Part shown: in pieces, positions 1-9,307 of the stretch
Layout of the letters: each line of letters opens with the position of its first letter
Position numbering within the stretch: position 1 is the first letter of the stretch
Assembly: GCA_937920515.1 (NCBI GenBank)
Contig: CALEUG010000004.1
Location: forward strand, 1-64,000
Reading direction: 5' to 3'
Origin: an uncultured bacterium
GTDB taxonomy: Bacteria > Acidobacteriota > Aminicenantia > Aminicenantales > Saccharicenantaceae
Length of the DNA stretch: 64,000 bases
Translations under genes and position numbers: made by a program
The notes under the pieces: model-generated
The model's input: only the letters and a program-made list of their open reading frames with translations
Databases searched by the model: none
What the model was told of the DNA's origin: nothing

Positions 1-449
1 AATTTTTTTTCCATGTCGCGGAAGTGAGTGCCTTTCCAGAAGACGCGACCGCAGGCCGGGCAGAGGGCGAACGACTCAGCCTTTTCATAGACAAAGGGCG
101 GAACCAGGTTTTTAGCCCTGGCTTTGGGCAGAAATTTAAGCTTCTGGTTGCACTCCAGGCAGCGCGAGTTGGGGTCAATTTTCTGGCGAAGCTTAAAATG
201 GTCCAGCACCTGCTCCACCTGCTCTTCCCAGCGTTCGCTTTCTACGAGCAGGGTCTTTGTCTTGAATGACTTTCGCTTGCTGGCCTTCTTGATCAACTCA
301 TGGTCACGGGTGAGGATGATGCGTCTTTCCCTGGCTGCCAGTTCAATCAGCTTTTCATCCTCAATCTTTTTATAATAGCTGACATCAAAACCGAGGAGGC
401 GAAGCCATCTGGCCAGCTTCCCCACCATGCAGTCGGCAATGAATTTCAT
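1..449 (-). CDS. Mut7-C RNase-domain protein (C-terminus cut by window edge)
   Basis: The reading frame runs from an ATG at 449 to the left edge without a stop, about 149 codons. It opens MKFIADCMVGKLARWLR, the typical start of Mut7-C (PF01927) proteins, which have a PIN-like RNase fold. Acidic residues of the presumed active site are visible (FIADCM near the start, ILTRDHELI near residue 50). The second half carries a CLEC...CPAC zinc ribbon, usual for the family. Mut7-C proteins are around 150-160 aa, so only a few residues are missing. The substrate is unknown. No strong ribosome-binding site is seen before the ATG. Confidence 0.8.
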   Translation of the reverse strand, partial: MKFIADCMVGKLARWLRLLGFDVSYYKKIEDEKLIELAARERRIILTRDHELIKKASKRKSFKTKTLLVESERWEEQVEQVLDHFKLRQKIDPNSRCLECNQKLKFLPKARAKNLVPPFVYEKAESFALCPACGRVFWKGTHFRDMEKK

Positions 450-750
450 CGCTTTACCAAAGGTAGCTTTCAACAAATTTCGCGGCCATCATAGGGTCAT
501 TCATTCGGGAGCGTTAGATCCGGCCTTATAATTTATTATACAACCACGCCTGTTTCCGGAAAATAAAAAGCTAACAGGCCTCGTGGGGAGCTTCCTCAAC
601 TATCCAGCAAATTCAATTCAGATTTCGATCAGCAGGCCTGAACATTGATAAGAAAGATCTTCCCTCTTCCTTCAGGTTACCTAAAATTTATCCTTATTGC
701 AGCCACGGAATCCACAGAAAAACAGGGAAATGAGTATTGTGTCCCCCGTT
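450..750. other. Intergenic stretch with one loose hairpin
   Basis: No coding potential is seen. A 7-bp inverted repeat (GCCTGTT at 548-554, AACAGGC at 573-579) with an 18-base loop lies here. A TATAAT-like box on the minus strand near 530-541 could serve the Mut7-C gene, but no clear -35 goes with it. Confidence 0.35.
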
Positions 751-1473
751 TTAAAGGCCGAGGAACTGGACGGCCAGGCCGGAGATAAGTATCAGGCCGC
801 CGGCCAGAGCATGGGAGTAGCGCTCGAGAAAACCGAGACGAATGAAGCTCAATCCCCAGGTGGAAAGGGCGATAATCGTCAGCATGGTCAGAATGGTGGT
901 CAGGCCAAAGGCGGCGGTGACCATGATTACGCCACTCGTCGAATGCTGAGCCGCCGGGTACATTACCAGCGGTATCAGCGGCTCGCAGGGCCCGAAGACA
1001 AAAATCAGAAAAAGCACCCAGGGCGTAATATTTTTCTTCTGGCCATGTTCGCCGTCCTCTTCATGAAGATGAAGATGGCCGTTTTCATGGGTGTGGGTAT
1101 GAAGGTGAACTTCACCGTCCGGATGATAATGAGTATGCTCATGGGGCCTGGAGCGGTAAGCTTTCCTCAACCCCCAGACTGAATAAGCAAGCCCGAAGCC
1201 AATCAGCAGCCAGGAAGCGATGCTGCCCCGGGTGGATTCCACTTTCTCCAGGTGACCGACGGCCACCCCCAGGGCAATTCCCAGGAAACCCAGGACAACC
1301 GAACTCAGCACATGCCCCAGGCCGCACAGAAAAGAAATCCACAGTGTCCTGCTCAGGGACCATTTCCTCGCCCGGCTGATAACGATAAAGGGAAGGTAAT
1401 GGTCGGGCCCGATCAGGGTATGCACAAATCCCAGTGTAGCCGCTGTGCCAACCAGAAGCCATAAATTTTGCAT
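751..1473 (-). CDS. His-rich UreH/NicO-type membrane transporter
   Basis: A 240-aa polytopic membrane protein. The first segment carries HTLIGPDHYLPF, similar to the histidine/aspartate signature of nickel/cobalt (NicO, UreH-like) transporters. About three hydrophobic segments precede a long His-rich loop (residues ~115-140, repeated HTH/HLH motifs), as in RcnA-like metal exporters. Further membrane segments follow, including the VFGPCEPLIPL motif. The likely role is transport of a divalent metal such as Ni or Co across the inner membrane; a TauE/SafE-like exporter is the alternative. The direction of transport cannot be read from sequence. An AGGAAGAAGG stretch precedes the ATG. Confidence 0.7.
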   Translation of the reverse strand: MQNLWLLVGTAATLGFVHTLIGPDHYLPFIVISRARKWSLSRTLWISFLCGLGHVLSSVVLGFLGIALGVAVGHLEKVESTRGSIASWLLIGFGLAYSVWGLRKAYRSRPHEHTHYHPDGEVHLHTHTHENGHLHLHEEDGEHGQKKNITPWVLFLIFVFGPCEPLIPLVMYPAAQHSTSGVIMVTAAFGLTTILTMLTIIALSTWGLSFIRLGFLERYSHALAGGLILISGLAVQFLGL

Positions 1474-1574
1474 TTAAACCTTCTTCCTCTAAGATTTAAT
1501 CCGGCCAGCTCAACCTGTTATCAAGCAAAAAGCGATAAAAATAAATTCCTTATCAGCCAGGGCAAATCAGAGTA

Positions 1575-1650
1575 TGGTGGACGGTAGGGGACTCGAACCC
1601 CCGACCTCAGCGTTGCGAACGCCGCGCTCTCCCGGCTGAGCTAACCGCCC
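1575..1650 (-). tRNA. tRNA-Ala (anticodon CGC)
   Basis: A 76-nt cloverleaf reads on the minus strand. The acceptor stem is GGGCGGT/ACCGTCC with one G-U pair and an encoded CCA. The D stem is GCTC/GAGC, the anticodon loop TTCGCAA gives CGC (decodes GCG, Ala), and the T arm has TTCGAGT. All stems close by hand folding. Confidence 0.95.
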
Positions 1651-2045
1651 ACAAACCCGATACAATCACCTAAAATTTACCATTAAAAAAGAAGATTTTC
1701 CACCCTGCTAAGTTGAAACTTAATACCCATTAACCTCTTAAGGCAAAGGTATATTTCTTCAGGCTAAGATTTTACATCCAGGGTAAGAGGCCTGGCTGGA
1801 AGAGGTCAGGATGATAGAAGGATGATAAGGACCGGGGTTGAAGTATCAAGTGATTTTCGCAGGCTGGCACCTGAAAAGAAGCTGGAATGCCTGAACAAGA
1901 AGCTGGGCCACCCGCTCCAGACCGGGCTATTACATACACCCGGGCGGAAGAATCAAGATCCTTGCTTCGTAGAGCGGACGCCTCAGATCGAAGATAATGA
2001 GTTCTTCTCCTCTGGATAGACTGCTCACAGACCTCAACATATTTC
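1651..2045. other. Intergenic, nothing recognised
   Basis: No ORF with a ribosome-binding site or a recognisable protein is seen on either strand between the tRNA and the promoter at 2046. Confidence 0.4.
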
Positions 2046-2074
2046 TTGACAGAAGACTGCATTTTGCGTATAAA
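2046..2074 (+). promoter_or_regulatory. Sigma-70-type promoter with long leader
   Basis: TTGACA (2046-2051) and TATAAA (2069-2074) are separated by 17 bp. The next gene downstream begins at 2434, so a transcript would have a leader of about 350 nt. That leader contains a hairpin at about 2260-2297 (GCTACGGAT pairing with ATCC...GTAGC). It could be a long 5' UTR or a separate small RNA. Confidence 0.6.
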
Positions 2075-2433
2075 AATGACTATAAAAATAGAAGAAATCA
2101 CCGGACGCCTGACATAACACAGGGAAGGAAGTCGAGCCTGGAAAGGAAGCGCTCAAGGCCGGTGGCACTTTTACCGGCCAGGCCCGCGGAAGAGTTTGCA
2201 GCCCTTACCCGGGTTGTTTCATTAAACATATGCTGTTCATTGTGTAATGGCTTAAATATTTGCTACGGATATGCTATAAATTTATCCGTGGTAGCTAAAG
2301 AAACTCTCTGCCACAGAACCAGCATTTTTGGGCTGGCCTGAAGTAGATGAACAGGAGAAGACCTTCTCGACGGCCAATCGACCTGTTTCACTGCCATCAT
2401 GCATATTAATTCGCCATGTATAAAGGAGGTAAC

Positions 2434-2943
2434 ATGAGATTAAAAAGGCCACAAACCCTGGCGCTGCTTATTGCTTTTCTGGTGCTATCTTCGGCCGCCA
2501 TTGCCCAGGAAAAAACCAGGGCGAAAACCGGAGAAGAAATGGAAATTGTCGGCCTGGGCTTTGAAAAGAAAAAACTGGCCGGGGCTGAAATAATCAAGGC
2601 CACCGTAATTGTCAGAAAACCGCGCCTGACCGGCAATGGTCCGGCAGAGAAAACCCAGTTTGACCTAATCCTGAAATCCAGAATTATTACCAATAAAGAC
2701 GGTGAATTCACCATTGAAATACCCGAGAATCAATTTAAAACAATTCCACAGGCCTCTAACTTTGAGCTCAGGCTGAAAATCAAGCCTCCAAAAAATTTCA
2801 ACGGTTCATATTTCAGCGATGAAACAACAACAGTCCTGAAAAAACAAGCTGGCCCCAGATACCGGCTGGCTCTTTACTGGATCCCCGATCGAACCAAAAC
2901 AAACAAAGGCACCTTTGCCGTCAGCTCCAAAGCTCAAACCTGA
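2434..2943 (+). CDS. Small secreted protein of unknown function
   Basis: A 169-aa protein. The start is chosen at 2434 because AAAGGAGGT (2422-2430) sits 3 nt before it. A signal peptide is clear: RLKR, a hydrophobic core, then a predicted cleavage around AIAQ|EK. The mature part is about 145 aa, rich in Lys and beta-strand patterns (EMEIVGLGF, TIEIPENQF), with no cysteines or catalytic motif recognised. It resembles a periplasmic or surface Ig-like or carboxypeptidase-regulatory-like fold, but this is weak. It is convergent with the aromatic operon. Confidence 0.65.
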   Translation: MRLKRPQTLALLIAFLVLSSAAIAQEKTRAKTGEEMEIVGLGFEKKKLAGAEIIKATVIVRKPRLTGNGPAEKTQFDLILKSRIITNKDGEFTIEIPENQFKTIPQASNFELRLKIKPPKNFNGSYFSDETTTVLKKQAGPRYRLALYWIPDRTKTNKGTFAVSSKAQT

Positions 2944-3147
2944 AGGAAATCAATTCTAATTCTCAAAAATTCACCCGCTGTAAAAATAGATCAGCACCAG
3001 ATCGACTTTTGAAATATATAACAAAAATCAGTCAGCGGACAGTTAGCGATGTCTTCATTATTTGTGAGATTTTCTCAGACCTGGTTTGGGCCCCAATCCT
3101 GTTTATCAATCAGGTTAATAACTCTGACAGTTAAGTTAATTCCTTAT

Positions 3148-3181
3148 ATCTTTGAGGAGTTCAATCAAAGATTATGTTTTT
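3148..3181. terminator. Possible terminator between convergent genes
   Basis: ATCTTTGA (3148-3155) pairs with TCAAAGAT (3165-3172) around a 9-nt loop. A T-rich run follows at 3176-3181 on the plus strand. It lies just beyond the end of aroQ and downstream of the secreted-protein gene. The stem is only 8 bp and AT-rich, so it is weak. Confidence 0.4.
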
Positions 3182-3625
3182 CTATTTTCCCCGGTCATTG
3201 ATAATTGATACTATTAATTCCAGGGCTGTCAGATAGCTTCTCCAGCCAAAACCGGCTATCAGGCCGGTGCAAACCGGGGCTGTAATGGTTGTGTTCCGGA
3301 ATGCTTCCCTGGCAAAAATATTGCTGAGATGAACCTCAATGGTCGGAATTTTTAAGTCGGCTAAAGCATCTCTCAAAGTATATGAATAATGAGTTAAGGC
3401 TCCCGGATTAATTATCAGACCATCCACCTTGCCAGCTGTTTCCTGTATTTTATCGATAAGATAGCCCTCATGGTTGCTCTGGAAAAAAAGGACCTCTACC
3501 CCGAGCTCAGACGCCCTGGACACCAGGCAATTTTCGATTTCAGATAAGCTCTTTAGCCCGTAAATGCTTCTATCACGTTCCCCGAGGAGATTGAGATTTG
3601 GTCCGTTCAGAATCAGTATTTTCAA
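3182..3625 (-). CDS. aroQ: 3-dehydroquinate dehydratase, type II
   Basis: This enzyme converts 3-dehydroquinate to 3-dehydroshikimate in the shikimate pathway. It is 147 aa, the normal type II length. The family N-terminus ILNGPNLNLLGERD is followed by a FFQSNHEG stretch, an INPGALTHYSY active-site segment and VEVHLSN. The start codon is TTG at 3625, supported by GGGAGG six bases upstream and by the exact match to the family N-terminus. It overlaps the end of aroKB by 53 nt, an unusually long overlap. It is the last gene of the trpE-to-aroQ operon. Confidence 0.93.
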   Translation of the reverse strand: MKILILNGPNLNLLGERDRSIYGLKSLSEIENCLVSRASELGVEVLFFQSNHEGYLIDKIQETAGKVDGLIINPGALTHYSYTLRDALADLKIPTIEVHLSNIFAREAFRNTTITAPVCTGLIAGFGWRSYLTALELIVSIINDRGK

Positions 3626-5174
3626 CGAGCACCTCCCTAAGAGAATCTTCTATTAATTTTCTTTCCACCTTTCTGATCACTATCCCTTTTCTGACATCGA
3701 AAAGAACGAAATCCAGGCCGGTGGCTGTTGACTTCTTGTCATATTTCATCAGATTAAAAATCTCCTCTTCTGCGGCTTCAATTTCTGTCCTTAAGCCCAA
3801 TTGCTGAAATATGTTTTTTATACGTTCCTTATAATTGCCGGGGTCCAGGCCCAGTTTCTCCGACAAACCAAGGGCGAAAACCAGCCCGAGTGCGACTGCC
3901 TGTCCGTGGGAAATTTTAAAACCAGAACAAGCTTCTATGGCATGCCCCAGGGTATGTCCTAAATTAAGCTGTTTTCTCAAACCGGATTCATAAGGGTCCT
4001 GCTCGACAATTTTCTTCTTTACCATCAGCGCTCTTAAAATTAAATCTTCTAATACCCTTACATCACGATTTTTTATCAGCTGGAGATTCTCTTCCACCAG
4101 GTCAATCAAACCCAAATCAGAGATGAGACCGGCTTTAATCACTTCCACCAGTCCCGAAGCCATTTCAGAAAACGGAAGCGAGTAAAGAAAAAAGGGATTG
4201 ACCATTACCAGTCCGGGTGGATAAAAAGTCCCCACGCAATTTTTAATATTCCCCAGGTTAATCCCAGTTTTGCCACCCAGGCAGGAGTCGACCATGGCCA
4301 GAAGAGTGGTTGGCAGGTGAAAATGAGTTATACCCCTTAGAATAGTAGAAGCCACAAAGCCACAGATGTCTCCAGCTACCCCGCCTCCTATCGACACCAG
4401 AATGGAATCTCTCTTGACTCCACTGGCCAATAACCAGCGCCAGATTGCCTCCACCTGTCTTAAATTCTTATGGCTGTCAGTTGCCGGCATTTCAAATAGC
4501 CTCTCGTTATTGAAGCCTAAAATATTCTTGTGATGCTTGAGCACCTGACGGTCAACCACAAAAAAGGCCCGGTCTTCAATAATTCTCATCATTTCTTCAT
4601 CTGACAATCTGATAAACCTCTTCAGGCTTAACCTCGTCCCGTCTGATCGCAGGTTCACCTCAAATCCGGTCAGCTCTTGATTTAAAAAGTCTTCTATCCT
4701 CTCGGCTACTTCCCGCACGGAAAGGCCGGTAATTTTGATTTTATTCGGGAGTTTCTGGTAGCCAGATAACCGTTCCCGGTAAAGTTTTATAAAATCCTCT
4801 ATGGTAAAGCCGTCAATCACCGGTCTTGTTGCTTCAGATTTCAACCTTGGCCAGATGCTTTCCGGCAAATCCTCAAGGCACAAGACTATCCCTGTCTTTA
4901 AAATTAACTCCAGGTTGACCTCATCCAGGAGTGTTTTTCCTCCAGTAGAGATCACCAGATCATTTTCTTCCCTGAATATTTTTCTGATTGCTTTTCTTTC
5001 AAGTTTCCGGAAATAACTTTCCCCGTAATTCTTAAAAATTTCTCGCACCGTAAGACCTGTTTCTTTCTCTATTAATTCATCTGTATCCAGGTGGTTTCGA
5101 CCGAGTCGCCTGGCCAGCAATCTCCCGACTGTGGTTTTGCCTGTGCCGATAAATCCGGTTATCACTACATTCAT
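3573..5174 (-). CDS. aroKB: Shikimate kinase / 3-dehydroquinate synthase fusion
   Basis: A 533-aa bifunctional protein. Residues 1 to ~165 are shikimate kinase: Walker A GFIGTGKTT at 7-15 and DTDELIEKETG for shikimate/Mg binding. Residues ~185-520 are 3-dehydroquinate synthase: GGGVAGD, the FASTILRG NAD-binding region, and zinc ligands in the EVIKAGLI, NLGHTLGHAIE and HGQAV segments. The two activities (steps 2 and 5) are not consecutive, but aroK-aroB pairs are commonly adjacent in bacteria. The start lies 13 nt after aroC ends, with only a weak Shine-Dalgarno. A short Ser/Arg-rich tail after the synthase domain overlaps aroQ. Confidence 0.93.
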   Translation of the reverse strand: MNVVITGFIGTGKTTVGRLLARRLGRNHLDTDELIEKETGLTVREIFKNYGESYFRKLERKAIRKIFREENDLVISTGGKTLLDEVNLELILKTGIVLCLEDLPESIWPRLKSEATRPVIDGFTIEDFIKLYRERLSGYQKLPNKIKITGLSVREVAERIEDFLNQELTGFEVNLRSDGTRLSLKRFIRLSDEEMMRIIEDRAFFVVDRQVLKHHKNILGFNNERLFEMPATDSHKNLRQVEAIWRWLLASGVKRDSILVSIGGGVAGDICGFVASTILRGITHFHLPTTLLAMVDSCLGGKTGINLGNIKNCVGTFYPPGLVMVNPFFLYSLPFSEMASGLVEVIKAGLISDLGLIDLVEENLQLIKNRDVRVLEDLILRALMVKKKIVEQDPYESGLRKQLNLGHTLGHAIEACSGFKISHGQAVALGLVFALGLSEKLGLDPGNYKERIKNIFQQLGLRTEIEAAEEEIFNLMKYDKKSTATGLDFVLFDVRKGIVIRKVERKLIEDSLREVLVENTDSERTKSQSPRGT

Positions 5175-5187
5175 TTTCGAAACCCGA

Positions 5188-6288
5188 TTATTTTAATTTC
5201 AGATTTTTTAAGTATGACCGGAAATTCCTGATTACTTCCTGGAGATTATCCCCACCGAATTTTTCCAGGAATAACCCGGCTATTTCCAGAGCCAGGACAT
5301 TTTCGGCCACTATTCCGGCTGCCGGCACAACACAGATATCGGTCCTGAGCTCCGGGGTTCGGGCCGGCTCCAGAGTTCGAAAATCAAAAGAATCCATCCT
5401 TTTCCTTAGGGTCGGAACCGGTTTAACCGTCAACCTGACGATTAATTCTTCTCCATTCGAAATTCCGCCTTCTATTCCCCCGGCCCTGTTGGTCCCCCTG
5501 CGGACTTTTCTTCCCCGTAAAATAATCGGGTCATTATTTTCAGAACCTCTGAAGACCACCTTCCCTATTTCCAGACCTTTGACCGCCGGAATGGAGAGCA
5601 GGGCTCCTCCAATTCTGTATTCAAACCTCCTGTCATAATGAACATGTGATCCCAGGCCGACCGGTAAACCCCTGGCTCTGACCTCTGTCACTCCACCAAC
5701 CGAATCGCCATTTTTTCTGGCTTCTTCGATCGCGAGCGTCATCCTCTTTTCTGCTTCCGGTTCAATACAGTATAAAGGCGAAGAAAATCGCCTCTGTTCA
5801 ATAAATTCAAAACTGTAGTCATAATTTCTAATGCTAATACCGGCAATGGCCACGGTATGCGAAACAAAGTTAATACCAAAATTCTCCAGGAAAGCCCTGG
5901 CCAGGCTTCCAAGAGCCACTCGAACGGAAGTCTCTCTGGCGCTGGCTCTTTCCGCCACCATATGAATATTTTCAAACCCGTATTTCAGACATCCGGCCAG
6001 GTCAGCATGACCCGGCCTGGGTACAAAATCTTCCAGTTCTTTAACATCGCTATTTCTGATAATTACAGCAATCGGGGCTCCTGTGGTTTTCCCGTTTCTC
6101 AAGCCGCTTATAATTTCAAATTCTTCAGACTCAAGTTTCATACGGGAACTTCGTCCCGAAGTATTTCTCCTGGCCTCCAGCTCCCTTTTAATTCTTTCCG
6201 GTTCAATCTTTACCCCGGCTACCATACCTTCAAGTATTCCAACCAGGTATTTACCGTGTGATTCCCCGGCCGTTAAATAGCGCAGCAT
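5188..6288 (-). CDS. aroC: Chorismate synthase
   Basis: This enzyme makes chorismate from EPSP using reduced FMN, the branch point to Trp, Tyr and Phe. The start is chosen at 6288 (MLRYLTAGESHG, 366 aa) because GGAGG lies seven bases before it; the ATG two codons upstream is too close to that site. Family motifs are visible: LTAGESHGK, GRSSRMKLE, FVPRPGHADLAG, ASARETSVRVA and GGIEGGISNGE. The length is normal. It lies in the operon 33 nt after aroE and 13 nt before aroKB. Confidence 0.94.
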   Translation of the reverse strand: MLRYLTAGESHGKYLVGILEGMVAGVKIEPERIKRELEARRNTSGRSSRMKLESEEFEIISGLRNGKTTGAPIAVIIRNSDVKELEDFVPRPGHADLAGCLKYGFENIHMVAERASARETSVRVALGSLARAFLENFGINFVSHTVAIAGISIRNYDYSFEFIEQRRFSSPLYCIEPEAEKRMTLAIEEARKNGDSVGGVTEVRARGLPVGLGSHVHYDRRFEYRIGGALLSIPAVKGLEIGKVVFRGSENNDPIILRGRKVRRGTNRAGGIEGGISNGEELIVRLTVKPVPTLRKRMDSFDFRTLEPARTPELRTDICVVPAAGIVAENVLALEIAGLFLEKFGGDNLQEVIRNFRSYLKNLKLK

Positions 6289-6321
6289 AGCCATACCTCC
6301 ATGAGTAATTCGGTTCTTTAT

Positions 6322-7194
6322 TTATTTTTTTTTATTTTTTTTCCCCCGAACCTGACTCTGCAGGCCGAACAGAATTTCGTAACCAGACCGCCATTCGCGA
6401 TATGAAGTTCTGATTCCGGTCCAGATTTTCAGGGACTCCAGAGCTTGAAAAAGCAACATGTCCACCCCGTTATATACAACGGCCTGAGCCTGGCAACCGG
6501 CCCGCATAAAATCAGTAAACGGTGGATTATATATCAGGTCGATAAAAATTTTGTTTTTTAAAATCAGTTTTCCCAGCCATTGAAACCCGGAATCCAGACC
6601 ATTCAGACCAACGGGAGTGGCGTTAACCAGGAGATCTGCTTCAGATGCCGCCTCTGTCAACCGTTCATCATACCAGCCCAGAAGATGCAGTTCCAAACAG
6701 GACGAAAAATCTTCTGAAAGCTTTTGTCCTCTCATAATTGAACGAACCGCCACAAAAATTTCCCGGCAGCCAGATTTATAAAGGCCGTAGATCACAGCCC
6801 GGCTGGCCCCTCCGGCCCCGAAAATCAGAACTTTCCGGATCGGAACCTTGATCTTCCTTAAAGACTTCTTAAACCCCACCCAATCTGTATTAAACCCAGT
6901 AAGATGCCCCCTGTCATTTTTTATCACATTGACGGCTCCGATGGTTCTGGCCGCCTCATCCACTTCATCAAGATAACTGATTACCTTCTCCTTGTAAGGA
7001 ATGGTCACGTTCAAGCCCTTGAAGTCCGAGCTTTTAAACTGACGAAAAAACCGGCCCAGGTCTGTTTCCGAAATCTCAATAAGTTCATAAGACATTGCCA
7101 GATTTCTGGCTTTACTCACGGCGGCAAAAAGTCCGGGTGACAGGGAATGGCCCAGCGGTTTTCCGATCAGCCCCAGTTTGATTTTTTTATCCAT
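6322..7194 (-). CDS. aroE: Shikimate dehydrogenase
   Basis: This NADPH-dependent enzyme reduces 3-dehydroshikimate to shikimate. The 290-aa protein shows GKPLGHSLSP near residue 11 (shikimate-binding Ser residues), NVTIPYKEKV with the catalytic Lys, GFNTDWVGF, and the nucleotide-binding FGAGGASRAV. It ends in a lysine-rich tail (GKKNKKK). It starts 3 nt after the aroA stop, with no strong ribosome-binding site, suggesting translational coupling. Confidence 0.93.
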   Translation of the reverse strand: MDKKIKLGLIGKPLGHSLSPGLFAAVSKARNLAMSYELIEISETDLGRFFRQFKSSDFKGLNVTIPYKEKVISYLDEVDEAARTIGAVNVIKNDRGHLTGFNTDWVGFKKSLRKIKVPIRKVLIFGAGGASRAVIYGLYKSGCREIFVAVRSIMRGQKLSEDFSSCLELHLLGWYDERLTEAASEADLLVNATPVGLNGLDSGFQWLGKLILKNKIFIDLIYNPPFTDFMRAGCQAQAVVYNGVDMLLFQALESLKIWTGIRTSYREWRSGYEILFGLQSQVRGKKNKKK

Positions 7195-7197
7195 TTT

Positions 7198-8478
7198 TTA
7201 TCCATCTGCAAGACGCCTGAAATCAGAAATAAACTCAGGGTAAGAAATGGACACACAGTCAAAGTCTTCAATTTCTGTGCTTCCGCCGGAAGTTATGGCC
7301 GCAGCCACCGTCATGGTCATGGCGATTCTGTGATCTCCAAAGCTTTTCAGCTTTGACGGCCGGAGTTCAGCTGGACCGGCAATTATCAACCCGTCCTCTG
7401 TTTCTTCCACGACCGCTCCCATTGCCCCTAAGTTCCTGGCCATGGCTTTCAACCGGTCGGTTTCCTTGAACCGTAATTCCCTGGCTCCGGAGATAATTGT
7501 GGTTCCCACGGCTCGGGTGGCCAGTAGAGCAATAAGGGGAATTTCATCAATCAGGCCTGGAATTTCCTCATCCTGAATCTGGGTTGATTTCAGGGCTGAA
7601 TGCTGAACACGAATATTTCCGACCTCCTCACCGCATTTGTATTCAAGGTCAAGTATTTCAACCCTGCCACCCATCCTTTTAATCACTTCAATAAGTCCGG
7701 TTCTGGTCGGGTTGAGATTTACTTTTTCAATTACCAGGTCCGAATTAGGGATAAGGAGAGCAGCCACCAGAAAAAAAGCAGCCGAGGAGAAATCTCCGCA
7801 AACCGAAATCTCGCCACCTTCTATTTCAATCTTGCCGGGCACCCTTATCAATCCATTTTCTCTGGTTATGCCTGTGCCCAGCCAGGAAAGCATCCTTTCT
7901 AAATGATCCCGGGACCTGATTGATTCTCTGATCACAGTAGGACCTTCAGCTCCAAGGCCGGCCAGGATAACAGCAGATTTAACCTGAGCACTGGGCACGG
8001 GCAGCTTGAAATCAATTCCGGTTAATGGTCCGCCCTTTATGGCTATAGGCAGAAGGGAATCACCGTTTCGTCCTGAAACCTTAGCCCCCATCCTGACCAG
8101 GGGCTCTACCACCCGTCGCATCGGTCTTTTTCTCAGTGACTGATCACCGCTTAAAACTGAAAAAAAAGGCTGACGAGCGAGAAGGCCGGTCAGAAGCCGG
8201 GCTGTCGTTCCGGAATTTCCACAATCCAGTATTTCTTCGGGTTCGCGCCATTCATCAGGGCTGATGACAATCTCTTTATGATTTATTTCTATTGGCTTCC
8301 CGAGCTGCTTTAAACATCTGATGGTGGAAAAAGTATCATCAGAGAGAAGAGGGTTTATGATTCGAAACCCTTTGGTGGCCAATGCCCCGACCAGAAGGGC
8401 CCGATGCGTTATGGATTTGTCCGGAGGGGGCAGGTACTTTCCCTTCAGTTTTCTGGCTTCAGAAACCAGCATTCTCAT
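7198..8478 (-). CDS. aroA: EPSP synthase (3-phosphoshikimate 1-carboxyvinyltransferase)
   Basis: Transfers enolpyruvate from PEP to shikimate 3-phosphate. The start is set at 8478 ([13 protein letters not shown], 426 aa): AAAGGAGG lies seven bases before it, inside the end of tyrA, giving a 20-nt overlap. Conserved motifs in order: PPDKSITHRALLVG, DCGNSGTTARLLTG, SLRKRPM, PSAQVKSAVILAGL, KETDRLKAM and DHRIAMTM. It lies between tyrA and aroE in the aromatic operon. Confidence 0.95.
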   Translation of the reverse strand: MRMLVSEARKLKGKYLPPPDKSITHRALLVGALATKGFRIINPLLSDDTFSTIRCLKQLGKPIEINHKEIVISPDEWREPEEILDCGNSGTTARLLTGLLARQPFFSVLSGDQSLRKRPMRRVVEPLVRMGAKVSGRNGDSLLPIAIKGGPLTGIDFKLPVPSAQVKSAVILAGLGAEGPTVIRESIRSRDHLERMLSWLGTGITRENGLIRVPGKIEIEGGEISVCGDFSSAAFFLVAALLIPNSDLVIEKVNLNPTRTGLIEVIKRMGGRVEILDLEYKCGEEVGNIRVQHSALKSTQIQDEEIPGLIDEIPLIALLATRAVGTTIISGARELRFKETDRLKAMARNLGAMGAVVEETEDGLIIAGPAELRPSKLKSFGDHRIAMTMTVAAAITSGGSTEIEDFDCVSISYPEFISDFRRLADG

Positions 8479-9307
8479 ACCATGACCTCCTTTTCTCCGC
8501 TTCGGCATTCAGGATATCAATGAGACTATCAATGCTTCCCTGTTCAATCATCAGCATCAACTCATCTATCCTGCTTTTCAGCAACTTGCTCAGGTTTTTA
8601 AGATTATCCCGGTTCGTCAGGAGAAGATCGTTTCCCATCATTCCGGGAGTCAACACCAGTCGAGTCGCCCCTAAAAAACCGGTCGAAACAAAATCATCCA
8701 CCTTTTGATTCTGCCCCCTTTTCTCCAGATAAATGGAGAAGAGAGCCAGGGAAATCAGATAGGGAAAATGACTGGTCAGAGCTGCCAGCAGATCATGTTC
8801 TTCGGCCGATATCTCAACCGGCAGAGCCTCAATTTTGACAACCACTTCCTTCACCTCTCTGAGTTCTTCTTTCCTGGATTCATCGGGGTAACAGAGGAAA
8901 AAAGGCTTGCCCCGAAACAGGTCAGGATTCCAGGCCATCTCCTCTCTTTTTACCGTACCGGCCATCGGATGTCCGCCCACAAATTTTGGGCGGGGAAAAT
9001 TTTTCATTTCAGCAATAATTTCCCTCTTGCTGCTGCCCGTATCCAGAACCACCTGATCAGAGCTCAGAACCGGTCCTGTTTTTCTTATAAGCTTTATTAT
9101 TTCTCTCACCGGCGTACTGAGAACAATTAGATCTGCTTTCTCAATTCCTCTGGATAAGCTAACGAATTCATCAAGTATTTTTCTGTAATGATGATTATTT
9201 CTAAGGTCATATCCATAAATTCTTTCAGCCACACCATTTTCCCTGAAGGCTCGAGCCAGAGAACCACCTATCTGCCCCAGACCGACTATAAATACTTCGG
9301 AAATCAT
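8459..9307 (-). CDS. tyrA: Prephenate dehydrogenase
   Basis: Oxidatively decarboxylates prephenate to 4-hydroxyphenylpyruvate, the Tyr branch (arogenate could be an alternative substrate). The 282-aa protein opens with the Rossmann motif [12 protein letters not shown], followed by [17 protein letters not shown] and [13 protein letters not shown] segments typical of TyrA. There is no C-terminal ACT domain, so allosteric Tyr inhibition by that route is not expected. No chorismate mutase domain is attached; that activity is in PheA. The start overlaps the aroF stop by ATGA. Confidence 0.92.
   Translation of the reverse strand: MISEVFIVGLGQIGGSLARAFRENGVAERIYGYDLRNNHHYRKILDEFVSLSRGIEKADLIVLSTPVREIIKLIRKTGPVLSSDQVVLDTGSSKREIIAEMKNFPRPKFVGGHPMAGTVKREEMAWNPDLFRGKPFFLCYPDESRKEELREVKEVVVKIEALPVEISAEEHDLLAALTSHFPYLISLALFSIYLEKRGQNQKVDDFVSTGFLGATRLVLTPGMMGNDLLLTNRDNLKNLSKLLKSRIDELMLMIEQGSIDSLIDILNAEAEKRRSWYENAGF

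Noticed and set aside
1997-2341. 114-codon plus-strand ORF upstream of the secreted protein
   Set aside because: No ribosome site, no recognisable protein pattern, and the promoter at 2046 lies within it.
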